Source of the DNA: Pseudomonadota bacterium
Lineage (GTDB): Bacteria > Pseudomonadota > Gammaproteobacteria > JAKAQQ01
DNA length: 43,255 bases
Direction: 5' to 3'
NCBI GenBank assembly: GCA_021798795.1
Contig: JAJZBR010000007.1
Span: forward strand, 1-43,255
A model generated the notes under the pieces. The model was not told the DNA's origin. It did not search any database and saw only the letters and a list, made by a program, of their open reading frames with translations. Both the position numbers and the translations under genes were made by a program. Below are positions 17,781 to 26,625 of the stretch, piece after piece (position 1 is the stretch's first letter; each line of letters begins with the position of its first letter).

Positions 17781-19814
17781 ATGCGCCCACACTGGTCATT
17801 CGAGGTTGACAGTCATCAACTGGCCTGGCTGGCCATCGACCATCCTGAAAGCGGGACCAATACACTCACCCAGGCAGTCGTGACGGAGCTGGGCGAGCGG
17901 ATCCGCGAAATCGCATCGAAATCGCCCAAGGGCCTCGTGATCTATTCGAAGAAAAAGAATGGCTTCATCGCTGGCGCGGATATCAAGGAGTTCACCACTC
18001 TCAAAAATTCAGGTGAAGCCCTCCAGCTCATACGCGGAGGGCAACGGGTCTTCTCTGAAATCGAAAACCTGCCCTTTCCCACTCTCGTCGTGCTCCATGG
18101 GTTTGCAATGGGTGGCGGCCTCGAGTTGGCACTGGCTTGCCGCTACCGCCTGGCTGTTCGTGGGAGTACGCGCCTCGGTCTGCCCGAGGTCAAACTCGGT
18201 ATCCATCCGGGTTTCGGCGGTACGGTGCGCAGCGTCCGGCTGGTTGGGGTCCAGTCGGCGATGCGACTCATGCTCCGAGGAGAGCCGGTTCATGCGGAAA
18301 CCGCCCTCAAGATGGGACTCGTCGACCGGCTGGTGGAGAGTGAACAAGCCCATGCAGCTGCCCGCGAGTTCCTTCTTCATCCACCCGAACCGCACCACCC
18401 GCCCCTCCTGTCTTCCGTTTTCAACCTGCCACTCGTGCGCCCTCTTCTCGCCAGGCGATTGCGCGATGAACTGCGCCAGCATGTCCGACAGGAATTCTAC
18501 CCCGCTCCCTACGCCATTGTCTCCCTCTGGGAACGCTTCGGCCATGCGGCCACTCCGGCTCATTATGAAGCGGAGGCGCATTCGATCGCGAACCTCATGT
18601 CCTCACCCACGGCACGGAATCTGGTTCGTGTTTTTCTCCTTCAGGATCAACTCAAAAGCCTGGGCAAAAAAGCGGATTTCGATCTCAAACGCGTTCACGT
18701 GATCGGCGCGGGGGTCATGGGGGGGGATATTGCCGCCTGGTGCGCACTCCGGGGCTACGCGGTGAGTCTCCAGGATCGCGAAAGCCGTTTTGTCGAACCG
18801 GCACTCATCCGGGCGCGCAAACTCTTTGAACGCCGGTTACACACCCCAGGCGAGATTGCATCCGCCGTGAAGCGACTTCAAATGGACCTCGAAGGCCAAA
18901 ATGTCGCCGATGCAGACGTCGTCATCGAAGCGATTTACGAGAACCTCGATGCGAAAAAAGCGCTCTACGCGGCGATCGAACCCAAGCTCAAGCCCGGTGC
19001 ACTACTCGCAACCAACACGTCGAGTATCCGTCTCGAGCGCCTCAGTGCCGACCTCGATGACCCGGGCCGGCTCGTCGGGATCCATTTCTTCAACCCTGTG
19101 GCCAAGATGCCGCTGGTCGAGATCGTCCAGACGGCAGGTACCCATGCCGAAGCGTTAACTCGCGCGCTCTCGTTCGCGCGTCAGATCGAACGACTCCCGA
19201 TCCCGGTCCAAAGCGCTCCCGGCTTTCTCGTGAATCGGGTTCTCATGCCCTACCTCATGGAAGCCATGCTGGCCGGCATGGAGGGCATCCCCTATGAATC
19301 GATCGACGAGGCTGCACTGCGATTCGGAATGCCCATGGGTCCGGTTGAACTCGCAGACACGGTGGGCCTGGATGTCGCACTATCGGTTGCGAAAGTCTTC
19401 GCCCAGGAGCTCAACAAACCGGTTCCGGCGCTTCTTGAAACCCTGGTGCAGGCCGGGCATCTCGGTAAAAAGACTGGACGCGGGTTTTACCGCTATCGGG
19501 ATGGGCAGCCCGTCAAGGATCGCTCCCGCGCCATGCTCAGCCATACCGATCTCGAAGACCGGCTCATCCTGCCCTTGCTGAACGAGGTCGTGGCCTGTCG
19601 GCGGGAAAAAATCGTCGCAAACGATGACTGGATCGATGCGGGCGTGATTTTCGGGACCGGATTCGCACCCTTCCGTGGCGGCCCCCTCCAGTACATTCGT
19701 GAAACCGGACCGCAGTCGGTCTATGAGCGACTCAAACACTTTGAGGAACGCCTGGGCGAACGCTTCCGGCCCGATCGCGGTTGGCAGGATCTTCTGCCAG
19801 CATCCACCGCCTGA
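17781..19814 (+). CDS. fadJ: Fused enoyl-CoA hydratase / 3-hydroxyacyl-CoA dehydrogenase (FadJ/FadB alpha-subunit type)
   Basis: A 677-residue multifunctional beta-oxidation protein. The amino crotonase domain (about 1-190) has GFIAGADIKEF (oxyanion hole), a catalytic Glu in MGGGLELALACRY (about 114) and a second in LPEVKLGIHPGFGG (about 135). The dehydrogenase part has VIGAGVMGGDIA (NAD-binding, about 307) and GIHFFNPVAKMPLVEIV. The ATG at 17781 has GAGGGA upstream. The usual thiolase partner gene is not adjacent; the next gene is an acyl-CoA thioesterase 22 bp away, so the pair could instead serve fatty acid salvage or turnover. It starts right after the transposase debris, but its sequence looks intact. 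Confidence 0.9.
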   Translation: MRPHWSFEVDSHQLAWLAIDHPESGTNTLTQAVVTELGERIREIASKSPKGLVIYSKKKNGFIAGADIKEFTTLKNSGEALQLIRGGQRVFSEIENLPFPTLVVLHGFAMGGGLELALACRYRLAVRGSTRLGLPEVKLGIHPGFGGTVRSVRLVGVQSAMRLMLRGEPVHAETALKMGLVDRLVESEQAHAAAREFLLHPPEPHHPPLLSSVFNLPLVRPLLARRLRDELRQHVRQEFYPAPYAIVSLWERFGHAATPAHYEAEAHSIANLMSSPTARNLVRVFLLQDQLKSLGKKADFDLKRVHVIGAGVMGGDIAAWCALRGYAVSLQDRESRFVEPALIRARKLFERRLHTPGEIASAVKRLQMDLEGQNVADADVVIEAIYENLDAKKALYAAIEPKLKPGALLATNTSSIRLERLSADLDDPGRLVGIHFFNPVAKMPLVEIVQTAGTHAEALTRALSFARQIERLPIPVQSAPGFLVNRVLMPYLMEAMLAGMEGIPYESIDEAALRFGMPMGPVELADTVGLDVALSVAKVFAQELNKPVPALLETLVQAGHLGKKTGRGFYRYRDGQPVKDRSRAMLSHTDLEDRLILPLLNEVVACRREKIVANDDWIDAGVIFGTGFAPFRGGPLQYIRETGPQSVYERLKHFEERLGERFRPDRGWQDLLPASTA

Positions 19815-19836
19815 ACTCGGCAACCGTCCGGAACTC

Positions 19837-20256
19837 ATGCACTTCGAATCTCCTCCACATGACCGAGCGGCGACCGTATCGACCCTGGCCATGCCCAAGG
19901 ACACGAACGGAGTCGGCGATATTTTCGGCGGCTGGCTCATGTCCCATGCCGACATCGCCGGAGCCATTCTGGCCTACCGTATCGCGGGAGGGCGTGTGGT
20001 CACCGTCGCCGTCAACGAGTTTGTGTTCCTGCGCCCGGTCTACGTCGGCGACGTTGTCAGCTTCTATACGGATCTCAAACGGACCGGGCGAACCTCTGTG
20101 ACAATCGATGTATCAGTATTCGTACAACGGCCGACCGACCCGGGCGGGATTGAAAGCCACCTGGTCTCAACTGCGCAGCTCACCTATGTGCATATCGATG
20201 AAAACCAGCAACCGACTCCCATCGATCCCACACGGCTGCAAGCCCGCAAATCCTGA
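19837..20256 (+). CDS. yciA: Acyl-CoA thioesterase, hotdog fold (YciA-like)
   Basis: A 139-residue hydrolase releasing CoA from acyl-CoAs. The family block MPKDTNGVGDIFGGWLMSHAD (about residues 19-39) carries the catalytic Asn/Gly-Asp region and opens the hotdog helix. Later come AVNEFVFLRPVYVGDVVSFY and a strand ending in AQLTYV. The ATG at 19837 lies after the fadJ-type stop; the ORF-track start at 19675 would lie inside that gene. The 22-bp spacing suggests co-transcription. It converges on radA with a 30-bp gap and no visible terminator. Confidence 0.87.
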   Translation: MHFESPPHDRAATVSTLAMPKDTNGVGDIFGGWLMSHADIAGAILAYRIAGGRVVTVAVNEFVFLRPVYVGDVVSFYTDLKRTGRTSVTIDVSVFVQRPTDPGGIESHLVSTAQLTYVHIDENQQPTPIDPTRLQARKS

Positions 20257-20286
20257 ACGCGAGCGGGCACGCCAGGCGATCGAAGA

Positions 20287-21675
20287 TCATCCGCTTGCGA
20301 GCCAGGACTCGACGGCCAGAAAACACTCGTCCAGCCGGTTCACGATACGCAGATCACCTGCCTCCTTCCGCTCCTGACGGGAGACATTCCCGCGCGGCAC
20401 CAGTGCTTTTGTGAAACCGTGTTTGACGGATTCGCGCAGGCGTTCCTCGCCGCCAAAGACCGGGCGGATCTCCCCGCTGAGCCCCACTTCGCCGAAGGCG
20501 ATCAAATCATGGGGCAGCGGCCGATCCGTGAGATTCGACCAGACGGCGAGCAGAACCGGGAGATCCACCGCCGTCTCGTTGATACGGAGCCCGCCCACGA
20601 CGTTCACGAACACATCCCGCCCCGCAACCGACTGACCGCTGTGACGATTGAAAATGGCGAGCAGGAGCGCCAAGCGGGGCGGATCCGTCCCGACGGTGAT
20701 GCGTCGCGGAGGCATCGATTGGGCCTCATCCACGAGCGCCTGCACCTCGACCAGCATGGGGCGGCTGCCTTCCCGCATCACCGTGATGGCACTGCCACTC
20801 ACCCCTTCGAGGCGGCTCGAAAGAAAGATTGCAGAAGGGTTGCGGACCTCGCGCAGCCCGTTTTCAGTCATGATGAAGATCCCCGTTTCATTGGCGGCCC
20901 CGTATCGGTTCTTCACTGAACGGACGATTCGGTAACGGCTGCCCAGGTCATTCTCAAAATAGAGTACGGTATCGACCAGGTGCTCGAGAACCCGGGGTCC
21001 TGCAATCGCACCTTCCTTGGTCACGTGCCCGATGATGAAGAGTGCGGAACCGGTCGTCTTTGCGAGACGTACGAGTGCGGCCGTCGATTCCCGGAGCTGG
21101 GTGACGGAACCGGGCGCGGATTCGACCAGATCACTGTAAACCGTCTGGATCGAATCGATCACGACCATGCGTGGGCGTGCCTTCCGGATCAGCGGGATGA
21201 TGGTTTCAAGATGGGTTTCGGCGAGAAGTGAAAGGTTCTCGCACGCGAGCCCGAGACGGCGGCTGCGCGACGCCACCTGGAGCGGGGATTCCTCTCCGCT
21301 CACATAGATCACGGGTTCCCCTCGCGCGAGGTGCGCACCGGCCTGGAGCAGCAGAGTGGACTTCCCGATGCCCGGATCCCCGCCGACCAATACGACCGAT
21401 CCGGGAACGAACCCACCCCCGAGGACGCGGTCGAGTTCTCCGAGTCCCGTCGAGTGTCGCTCTTCCCGATCCCCCTCGACTTCACTGAGTGTGAGAAGCC
21501 GGGAGGGAGCGGAGTCCGAACGAAGATCCGCTCCCGCGCGTCCGGTGCGGATTTTAGATCCTCGGGCGATCTCCGTGAGCGTATTCCATGCGCCACAGTC
21601 CGGGCAGCGGCCACTCCAGCGTGGTGCTTGTGCCCCGCAGGTTTCACAACGATAAGCGGTCGACGGTTTCGGCAT
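20287..21675 (-). CDS. radA: DNA repair protein RadA
   Basis: A 462-residue RecA-like branch-migration helicase that acts with RecA in recombinational repair. Order: C4 zinc finger (CETCG ... CPDCG, residues about 10-26), Walker A GGDPGIGKSTL, Walker B VVIDSIQT, the RadA motif reading KNRYGA (usual form KNRFG), then a Lon-like carboxyl domain with GLSGEIRPV. The start at 21675 puts the zinc finger at the amino end; the longer ORF-track start is inside alr. The two genes overlap by 32 bp. Confidence 0.95.
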   Translation of the reverse strand: MPKPSTAYRCETCGAQAPRWSGRCPDCGAWNTLTEIARGSKIRTGRAGADLRSDSAPSRLLTLSEVEGDREERHSTGLGELDRVLGGGFVPGSVVLVGGDPGIGKSTLLLQAGAHLARGEPVIYVSGEESPLQVASRSRRLGLACENLSLLAETHLETIIPLIRKARPRMVVIDSIQTVYSDLVESAPGSVTQLRESTAALVRLAKTTGSALFIIGHVTKEGAIAGPRVLEHLVDTVLYFENDLGSRYRIVRSVKNRYGAANETGIFIMTENGLREVRNPSAIFLSSRLEGVSGSAITVMREGSRPMLVEVQALVDEAQSMPPRRITVGTDPPRLALLLAIFNRHSGQSVAGRDVFVNVVGGLRINETAVDLPVLLAVWSNLTDRPLPHDLIAFGEVGLSGEIRPVFGGEERLRESVKHGFTKALVPRGNVSRQERKEAGDLRIVNRLDECFLAVESWLASG

Positions 21676-22762
21676 GATCCGTCTCATCCTCCGCTTGATC
21701 GACCCATTCGTGTCGCACTCTTTGGGCCACTCCGCAAAGGAGTTCGTACGGAATGGTTCCGGCATGACGGGCAACAATCTCGACCGGCAGCTCACGACCC
21801 CAGAGGATCACCGGCGCACCGATGGCAACCGGCTCGGAGCCGAGATCAACTGCGATCATATCCATTGAAACGCGCCCAGCCAGGGGATAGAGCCTGCCCG
21901 ACACCCAAACCGGCGTACCGCCCGGTGCATGATAGGGATAGCCATCGCCATAGCCTACTGCAGCGATCCCGATCCAGCCATCACGTTTGGCCTCATACAC
22001 TCCGCCGTACCCGACGCGTTCACCCCTCCGTATCTGTTTCACCGCCATGATCGCAGTCGCAAACGTCATCACGGGCAGCCATCCCGTCGACTCGGCATCA
22101 GAGGCAGGAAGCGGGGAGACACCAAACAGAAGGAGCCCTGGACGAACCCAGTCCGCATGGCTTTCGGGGTATTGCACCATGGCAGCGGAGTTCGCCAGGC
22201 TGCGGGGTCCCGGGTACCCGCGCGTCAGACGATCGAAAGCAGAAAGCTGCTCCTGAACAGCCGGATCATGAGGCCGGTCAGCCGAGGCCAAGTGGGTCAT
22301 GAGCCCGGGTGCCGTGGCACTGAGCCGGACGATGCGTCCATGGACATCGGGAAACGCATGCGCGGGGAAACCGAGCCGGTTCATGCCGGTATCGATTTTG
22401 ATCCAGAGTCTCGGCCAGAGGAGCGGGATCGATTCGAGCAGAGCAAGTCCGAACTCCGCATGTACCACGATTTCAAGCTTGGCCTGGAAGGCGGCCTGGA
22501 TCTCGCCTCGATCGAATAGACCCTCGAGGAGAAGAATAGGCTGGCGGATACCCGCCTCACGGAGTGCCAGCGCTTCATCCAGGCTCGAGACCGCAAGCCC
22601 ATCTGCCTCCCCGAGTACCCGGCCCACCGGAATCAACCCATGACCATAGGCATTGGCCTTGATGACGGCCCAGATCCGGGAACCGTTTGCCCGGCGCCGG
22701 ATCATGCGTAGATTCTCACGCAGGGCGCGAAAGTCGATCCGGGCGCGGGTCGGTCGACTCAT
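21644..22762 (-). CDS. alr: Alanine racemase
   Basis: A 372-residue PLP enzyme interconverting L- and D-alanine for peptidoglycan. The PLP lysine is in WAVIKANAYGHG (about residue 34). The substrate region IDTGMNRLGF (about 122) and the catalytic-tyrosine region RVGYGGVYEAKRDG in the carboxyl beta domain are present, as is GRVSMDMIAVD. Length is normal. The start follows the end of dnaB by 24 bp, and the 3' end overlaps radA, giving a dnaB-alr-radA run as in many gammaproteobacteria. Confidence 0.95.
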   Translation of the reverse strand: MSRPTRARIDFRALRENLRMIRRRANGSRIWAVIKANAYGHGLIPVGRVLGEADGLAVSSLDEALALREAGIRQPILLLEGLFDRGEIQAAFQAKLEIVVHAEFGLALLESIPLLWPRLWIKIDTGMNRLGFPAHAFPDVHGRIVRLSATAPGLMTHLASADRPHDPAVQEQLSAFDRLTRGYPGPRSLANSAAMVQYPESHADWVRPGLLLFGVSPLPASDAESTGWLPVMTFATAIMAVKQIRRGERVGYGGVYEAKRDGWIGIAAVGYGDGYPYHAPGGTPVWVSGRLYPLAGRVSMDMIAVDLGSEPVAIGAPVILWGRELPVEIVARHAGTIPYELLCGVAQRVRHEWVDQAEDETDHAETVDRLSL

Positions 22763-22786
22763 CGGGCCGACGGGGTTACCTTCGGC

Positions 22787-24160
22787 TCAGCCATAGCGTG
22801 GCTCTGAAGCCAGGTTTTCAAAACGGGTGTACGGCGCGAGAAAGGCAAGCCGGATATCCCCAACCGGACCATTCCGGTGTTTGCCGATGATAATTTCAGC
22901 AGTTCCCCGGTCTGTGCTCTCTGTGTTGTACATCTCGTCCCGATAGATGAAAACGATGAGATCCGCATCCTGTTCGATGCTTCCCGAATCACGCAGATCA
23001 GACATGACCGGGCGCTTGTTGGGGCGTTGCTCCAGATTCCGGTTGAGTTGGGAAATCGCGATGACCGGGACGTCGAGTTCACGGGCCATGGCCTTGAGAC
23101 CACGCGAGATTTCTGAAATCTCCATGGTCCGGTTCTCGGTTGTTTTGGACACTTGCATGAGCTGCAGATAGTCGACGATGACGAGCCCCAGCCCATGCCG
23201 ATGCTTGAGTCGGCGGGCGCGGGCTCGTACTTCGGTTGGCGACAAGACGGGCATGTCATCGATATAAAGCGGCGTGCCCGTGAGGAGCTGGACCGTTGCA
23301 GTGAGTCTCGGCCAATCGGCCTCCTCGAGCTGTCCGGTCCGAACATGGGATTGATCGATGCGTCCCAGAGAGGACAGGAAGCGCAAGACGAGTTGTTCGG
23401 CCGACATTTCCATGCTGAAGATGGCGGTTGGCACCCGGTCCTTGATCGCGGCATGCTCGGCGATGTTCAGGGCAAAACTGGTTTTGCCGCTCGAGGGACG
23501 CCCCGCGACCACGATGAGATCCCCCTTCTGGAGACCGGCAGTCATCCGGTCGAAATCGAGAAGTCCGGTCGCCACCCCGGTCAGCGCCTGTTTCGAGTGG
23601 TAAAGGGCATCGATGCGATCCAGCGTTTGATGCAGCATGCGGGAGAGATCCACAAACGTATCGCGGCCACGAAACCGTTCATCAGACAGACTGAAAATCC
23701 GCGTTTCCGCATCATCCAGGATGTCCGCCAAGGACCGGCCTTCTGGATGAAGCCCGTGTGCCGTGATTTCGGTTCCCGCATGGATGAGCTGGCGCAGGAG
23801 CGAGTATTCCCGGATGATCCCGGCATAGGCATGTGTATTGGCTGCGGTAGGCGTATCGTGTACCAGTTGGGTGAGATAACCCATTCCACCCGCTTCCGCC
23901 ATGCGCCCGGCCTGTTCGAGTTTTTCGGATGCCGTCACAAGGTCGACGGGCTTGTTTTCCTGAAAAAGGGCAAAGAACGCCTCGAAAACGACCTGATGGT
24001 CACGCCGGTAAAAGTCCTCCGTCCGTACCATGTCTGACACTTCTGGCCATACGGAGTTGTCAAGCAGCAAGCCGCCCAGAAAGGCCTGTTCAGCCTCATC
24101 GGAATGGGGCGGGCCCGCAATCCGGGATCGATCCGAATCGGGTACGCGACTGACATCCAT
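22787..24160 (-). CDS. dnaB: Replicative DNA helicase
   Basis: A 457-residue hexameric 5'-3' helicase at the replication fork. The amino domain begins PHSDEAEQAFLGGLLLDN, the primase-interacting helical part. The RecA-like domain has the Walker A VAGRPSSGKTSFALN (the common form has Met where this has the second Ser) and LGLVIVDYLQLM. It closes with QLNRNLEQRPNKRPVMSDLRDSGSIEQDAD. It sits 12 bp after rplI in the ribosomal protein-dnaB operon typical of the class. No intein interrupts it. Confidence 0.96.
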   Translation of the reverse strand: MDVSRVPDSDRSRIAGPPHSDEAEQAFLGGLLLDNSVWPEVSDMVRTEDFYRRDHQVVFEAFFALFQENKPVDLVTASEKLEQAGRMAEAGGMGYLTQLVHDTPTAANTHAYAGIIREYSLLRQLIHAGTEITAHGLHPEGRSLADILDDAETRIFSLSDERFRGRDTFVDLSRMLHQTLDRIDALYHSKQALTGVATGLLDFDRMTAGLQKGDLIVVAGRPSSGKTSFALNIAEHAAIKDRVPTAIFSMEMSAEQLVLRFLSSLGRIDQSHVRTGQLEEADWPRLTATVQLLTGTPLYIDDMPVLSPTEVRARARRLKHRHGLGLVIVDYLQLMQVSKTTENRTMEISEISRGLKAMARELDVPVIAISQLNRNLEQRPNKRPVMSDLRDSGSIEQDADLIVFIYRDEMYNTESTDRGTAEIIIGKHRNGPVGDIRLAFLAPYTRFENLASEPRYG

Positions 24161-24172
24161 GCCTGAGAGCCT

Positions 24173-24625
24173 TTAGTCTTCCGCCACAACCCGAACCATG
24201 ATCTTGACCTCGACATCCGTGTGCAGGTGAACCGTGACCTCCTCTTCACCGAGTTCCCGGATCGGACCATCCGTGAGTCGGATATGCCGACGTTCGAGCG
24301 TGACGGCAAGCGTCTCCTGGATCCGATCAACAATATCCTGCGGGCCAATGGATCCAAACAGGCGACCCTCCGGACCGGCCTTGGCCACAAGTGTCAGAGT
24401 CTGCCCTTCGAGTTTCTCCTTAAACGCCAATGCGCCGGCCAGAATGCGACCGGCCTCGGCCTCAAGCTCCGCACGGCGTTCCAATATTTTCTTCATGTTG
24501 GCGGGTGTCAGGGGCAACGCTTTGTGCTGAGGGATGAGGTAGTTTCTGGCATAACCGGCCCGGACATCGACTTCGGTGCCGATATCTCCCAGGTTTTCGA
24601 CTTTCTCGAGCAGGATGACTTGCAT
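24173..24625 (-). CDS. rplI: 50S ribosomal protein L9
   Basis: A 150-residue ribosomal protein. The amino domain opens MQVILLEKVENLGDIGTEVDVRAGYARNYLIP, followed by the long linking helix and the carboxyl RNA-binding domain (FGSIGPQDI). It lies between the DUF2232 membrane gene and dnaB. Length is normal for the family. Confidence 0.97.
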   Translation of the reverse strand: MQVILLEKVENLGDIGTEVDVRAGYARNYLIPQHKALPLTPANMKKILERRAELEAEAGRILAGALAFKEKLEGQTLTLVAKAGPEGRLFGSIGPQDIVDRIQETLAVTLERRHIRLTDGPIRELGEEEVTVHLHTDVEVKIMVRVVAED

Positions 24626-24708
24626 GGACTAATCCTCGTTATAAGCTCTATTAGGCGTTTGATCGGGTGCGGGCGAAGTTCTCAAGGTATTCCAAATCCC
24701 CCCTCTGA

Positions 24709-25674
24709 TCATGTTACCGCACCTGCTCCCATTCTCACAAAATTATCCACAAAACCGACCAGGGTCAAAAGCGGCCAGAGCAGGGCACCGAGAGTCACGA
24801 TGCCGGAAAGCGCAGGGCCGAACAGGGATCCGAAGAAACTGAATACCAGCAGGAGGTAGACGGCAACGCGCAGCGTGCGCAGAAGCGGATACCGTTTGGC
24901 GCCACGCTGAAGAACCGCGAGTCCCTGATAGATGAACATGATCGCAAGTACAAAAGAGAGATTGTCGAAAATGGCATCATGCGTGAATAATCCCAATACG
25001 ATCACCAGGAGAAAAACCAGAGACGCAAAATATCCCGCCCGAAAATGCTCAAACTCGAGTCCAAACGCGCCCGGCCGATCCAGGCGGGACTGGATCCAGC
25101 GGGCCAGAAACAGCGCCAACGTGACCATCAGCACCCCGAAGGCGATCAGGGTACCTATAATCCAGGGTGCGTGCGCCATCACGGAGTGCATCAGCGCCGG
25201 GTAACCGGCTTCATGGGAAAGAATGCTGCCCAGGGAGCGATTCAGCAGACCCTGCCAGTATATTTTCGGGTGGTGGACCATGAGTGTGAATGCCACCACA
25301 CCCAAGAGCGCAACGAGACTCACCATCTGGACTGCGAGTGCAAGAGATCCCCCGCGCCGGATCAAAAGCGCGAGCGCCACCATGAAAAACCAGAAACAGG
25401 CAAACTCAAGGCCTGCCAACAGGGCTGACGCCACGCCGAACTTGGATGCATGCGCCACCTGCTGCCCCAGCGCCCACTGTAGCGCGATCAGCCCGATCCA
25501 GATGCCGGTTGCGTAGAGCGCGGCACGGAACCCGGCATGCCCCCCCCGTCTCAGCGCGACGAGCGCGAGAACCGACCCCCCCAGTGGAAGCGCGACTCCG
25601 GTCAAGGCCAGAATCAGGGTCAGGAAGGCAGATGCCAGCTCGCGCCCCGAAATCCAATCCAGAAACCGTCTCAT
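24709..25674 (-). CDS. DUF2232 (YybS-like) membrane protein
   Basis: A 321-residue integral membrane protein with about eight hydrophobic helices and no soluble domain. Its position between rpsR and rplI matches the DUF2232 protein often found there in gammaproteobacteria, and the closing pattern (LPLLRTLRVAVYLLLVF ... LLTLVGFVDNFVRMG) fits the family, whose relatives include Bacillus YybS. No function is established; transport or envelope roles are only guesses. The spacing (82 bp from rpsR, 83 bp to rplI) suggests membership of the operon. Confidence 0.75.
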   Translation of the reverse strand: MRRFLDWISGRELASAFLTLILALTGVALPLGGSVLALVALRRGGHAGFRAALYATGIWIGLIALQWALGQQVAHASKFGVASALLAGLEFACFWFFMVALALLIRRGGSLALAVQMVSLVALLGVVAFTLMVHHPKIYWQGLLNRSLGSILSHEAGYPALMHSVMAHAPWIIGTLIAFGVLMVTLALFLARWIQSRLDRPGAFGLEFEHFRAGYFASLVFLLVIVLGLFTHDAIFDNLSFVLAIMFIYQGLAVLQRGAKRYPLLRTLRVAVYLLLVFSFFGSLFGPALSGIVTLGALLWPLLTLVGFVDNFVRMGAGAVT

Positions 25675-25756
25675 GAGCCGCCCGCTCCGGCTTCAGACAC
25701 GAAAGCGGGTACCGGCCCGGATTCGGAAAATACCTCGAACGGGATCACCCATCGCG

Positions 25757-25978
25757 TCAATGCCGGTCGGTATAAGGCAGAAGCGCAAGAAAGCGGGCCC
25801 GCTTGATGGCAAGGGTGAGCTCACGCTGAAATTTGCTGGTCGAACCGGTGAGTCGGCTGGGTATGATCTTTCCAGTCTCGGTCACATAGTTACGCAACGC
25901 AGACAGATCCTTGTAATCGATTTCGGCGTGCTCGAGCGTCGGTCGCGTGAAACGGCGGCGGCGATAAAATTGCGGCAT
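25757..25978 (-). CDS. rpsR: 30S ribosomal protein S18
   Basis: A 73-residue ribosomal protein with the basic start [13 protein letters not shown] and the family core [26 protein letters not shown]. It binds S6 in the 30S platform. It follows rpsF by 14 bp. No priB lies between them, unlike in E. coli. Confidence 0.97.
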   Translation of the reverse strand: MPQFYRRRRFTRPTLEHAEIDYKDLSALRNYVTETGKIIPSRLTGSTSKFQRELTLAIKRARFLALLPYTDRH

Positions 25979-25992
25979 GGGTCAGTGCTCCA

Positions 25993-26508
25993 TTAAGGCT
26001 CGGTATCGTTGAATGCGGTGAGATCGGAATCGGCCTCATCACCCGTTTCGTCTTCGGATGCTTCGTCCGTACCGAGTTCACCCGGGAGTTCGCTGCGCTC
26101 CCCCTCCGGGATCTCGGTCGCACTCCGGCGGGCCTGGTTTTCCTGCTCGAGCTGTTCGCGTTCACGGGCATCTTTTTCTTCACGATCCTTGAGAAGCATG
26201 GTCGGTTCCACGAGGGCTTCCTCGCGGCGGACGACGAGATGCCGGAGCACGACGTCATTGAAACGAAATGCTTCCTGGAATGCAGCCAGCGTGGCGCTGT
26301 CGCACTCGATGTTCATGAGCGCATAATGCGCTTTGTGAAGTTTGTGAATGGTGTAGGCGAGCTGGCGCCGCCCCCAATCCTCGACACGGTGAACCCGGCC
26401 ACCGCCATTCTCGACCAGTGACTGGTAGCGTTTCAGCATGCCAGCAACTTGTTCACTCTGGTCCGGATGAACCAGAAAAACGACTTCATAATGACGTAAT
26501 TCGGCCAT
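25993..26508 (-). CDS. rpsF: 30S ribosomal protein S6 with long acidic tail
   Basis: A 171-residue protein whose first 95 or so residues are S6 ([21 protein letters not shown] ... [24 protein letters not shown]). About 70 further residues form a charged, probably disordered tail rich in Glu and Asp with little hydrophobic content. E. coli S6 is about 131 residues, so the tail is unusually long. In E. coli S6 the tail is glutamylated by RimK. The start at 26508 has GGGGAGAT upstream; the ORF-track start at 26553 would add 15 unrelated residues. Confidence 0.95.
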   Translation of the reverse strand: MAELRHYEVVFLVHPDQSEQVAGMLKRYQSLVENGGGRVHRVEDWGRRQLAYTIHKLHKAHYALMNIECDSATLAAFQEAFRFNDVVLRHLVVRREEALVEPTMLLKDREEKDAREREQLEQENQARRSATEIPEGERSELPGELGTDEASEDETGDEADSDLTAFNDTEP

Positions 26509-26567
26509 GATCTCCCCGTGGTCTCGTGGGCTCCCCATATTTTTGAAGAGCAAGGAGTAAGTGGTTG

Positions 26568-26587
26568 GGTCGGGTATGATCCCGACC
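26568..26587 (-). promoter_or_regulatory. Hairpin at the 5' end of the rpsF leader
   Basis: A perfect 7-bp inverted repeat, GGTCGGG and CCCGACC, around a 6-nt loop. It would start within a few bases of the predicted rpsF transcript start and about 60 nt before the ATG. No T-run follows, so it is not a simple terminator. It may be a control element, for instance for S6-S18 feedback, or a transcript-stabilising hairpin. Confidence 0.5.
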
Positions 26588-26595
26588 TGAGGGCT

Positions 26596-26625
26596 ATTCT
26601 AACCGGTTTGAAGGCGCTCGGGCAA
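26596..26625 (-). promoter_or_regulatory. Putative sigma-70 promoter of the rpsF-rpsR operon
   Basis: On the minus strand TTGCCC (26620-26625) and TAGAAT (26596-26601) are separated by 18 bp. The predicted start near 26589 gives a leader of about 80 nt that begins with the GGTCGGG hairpin. Confidence 0.55.
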
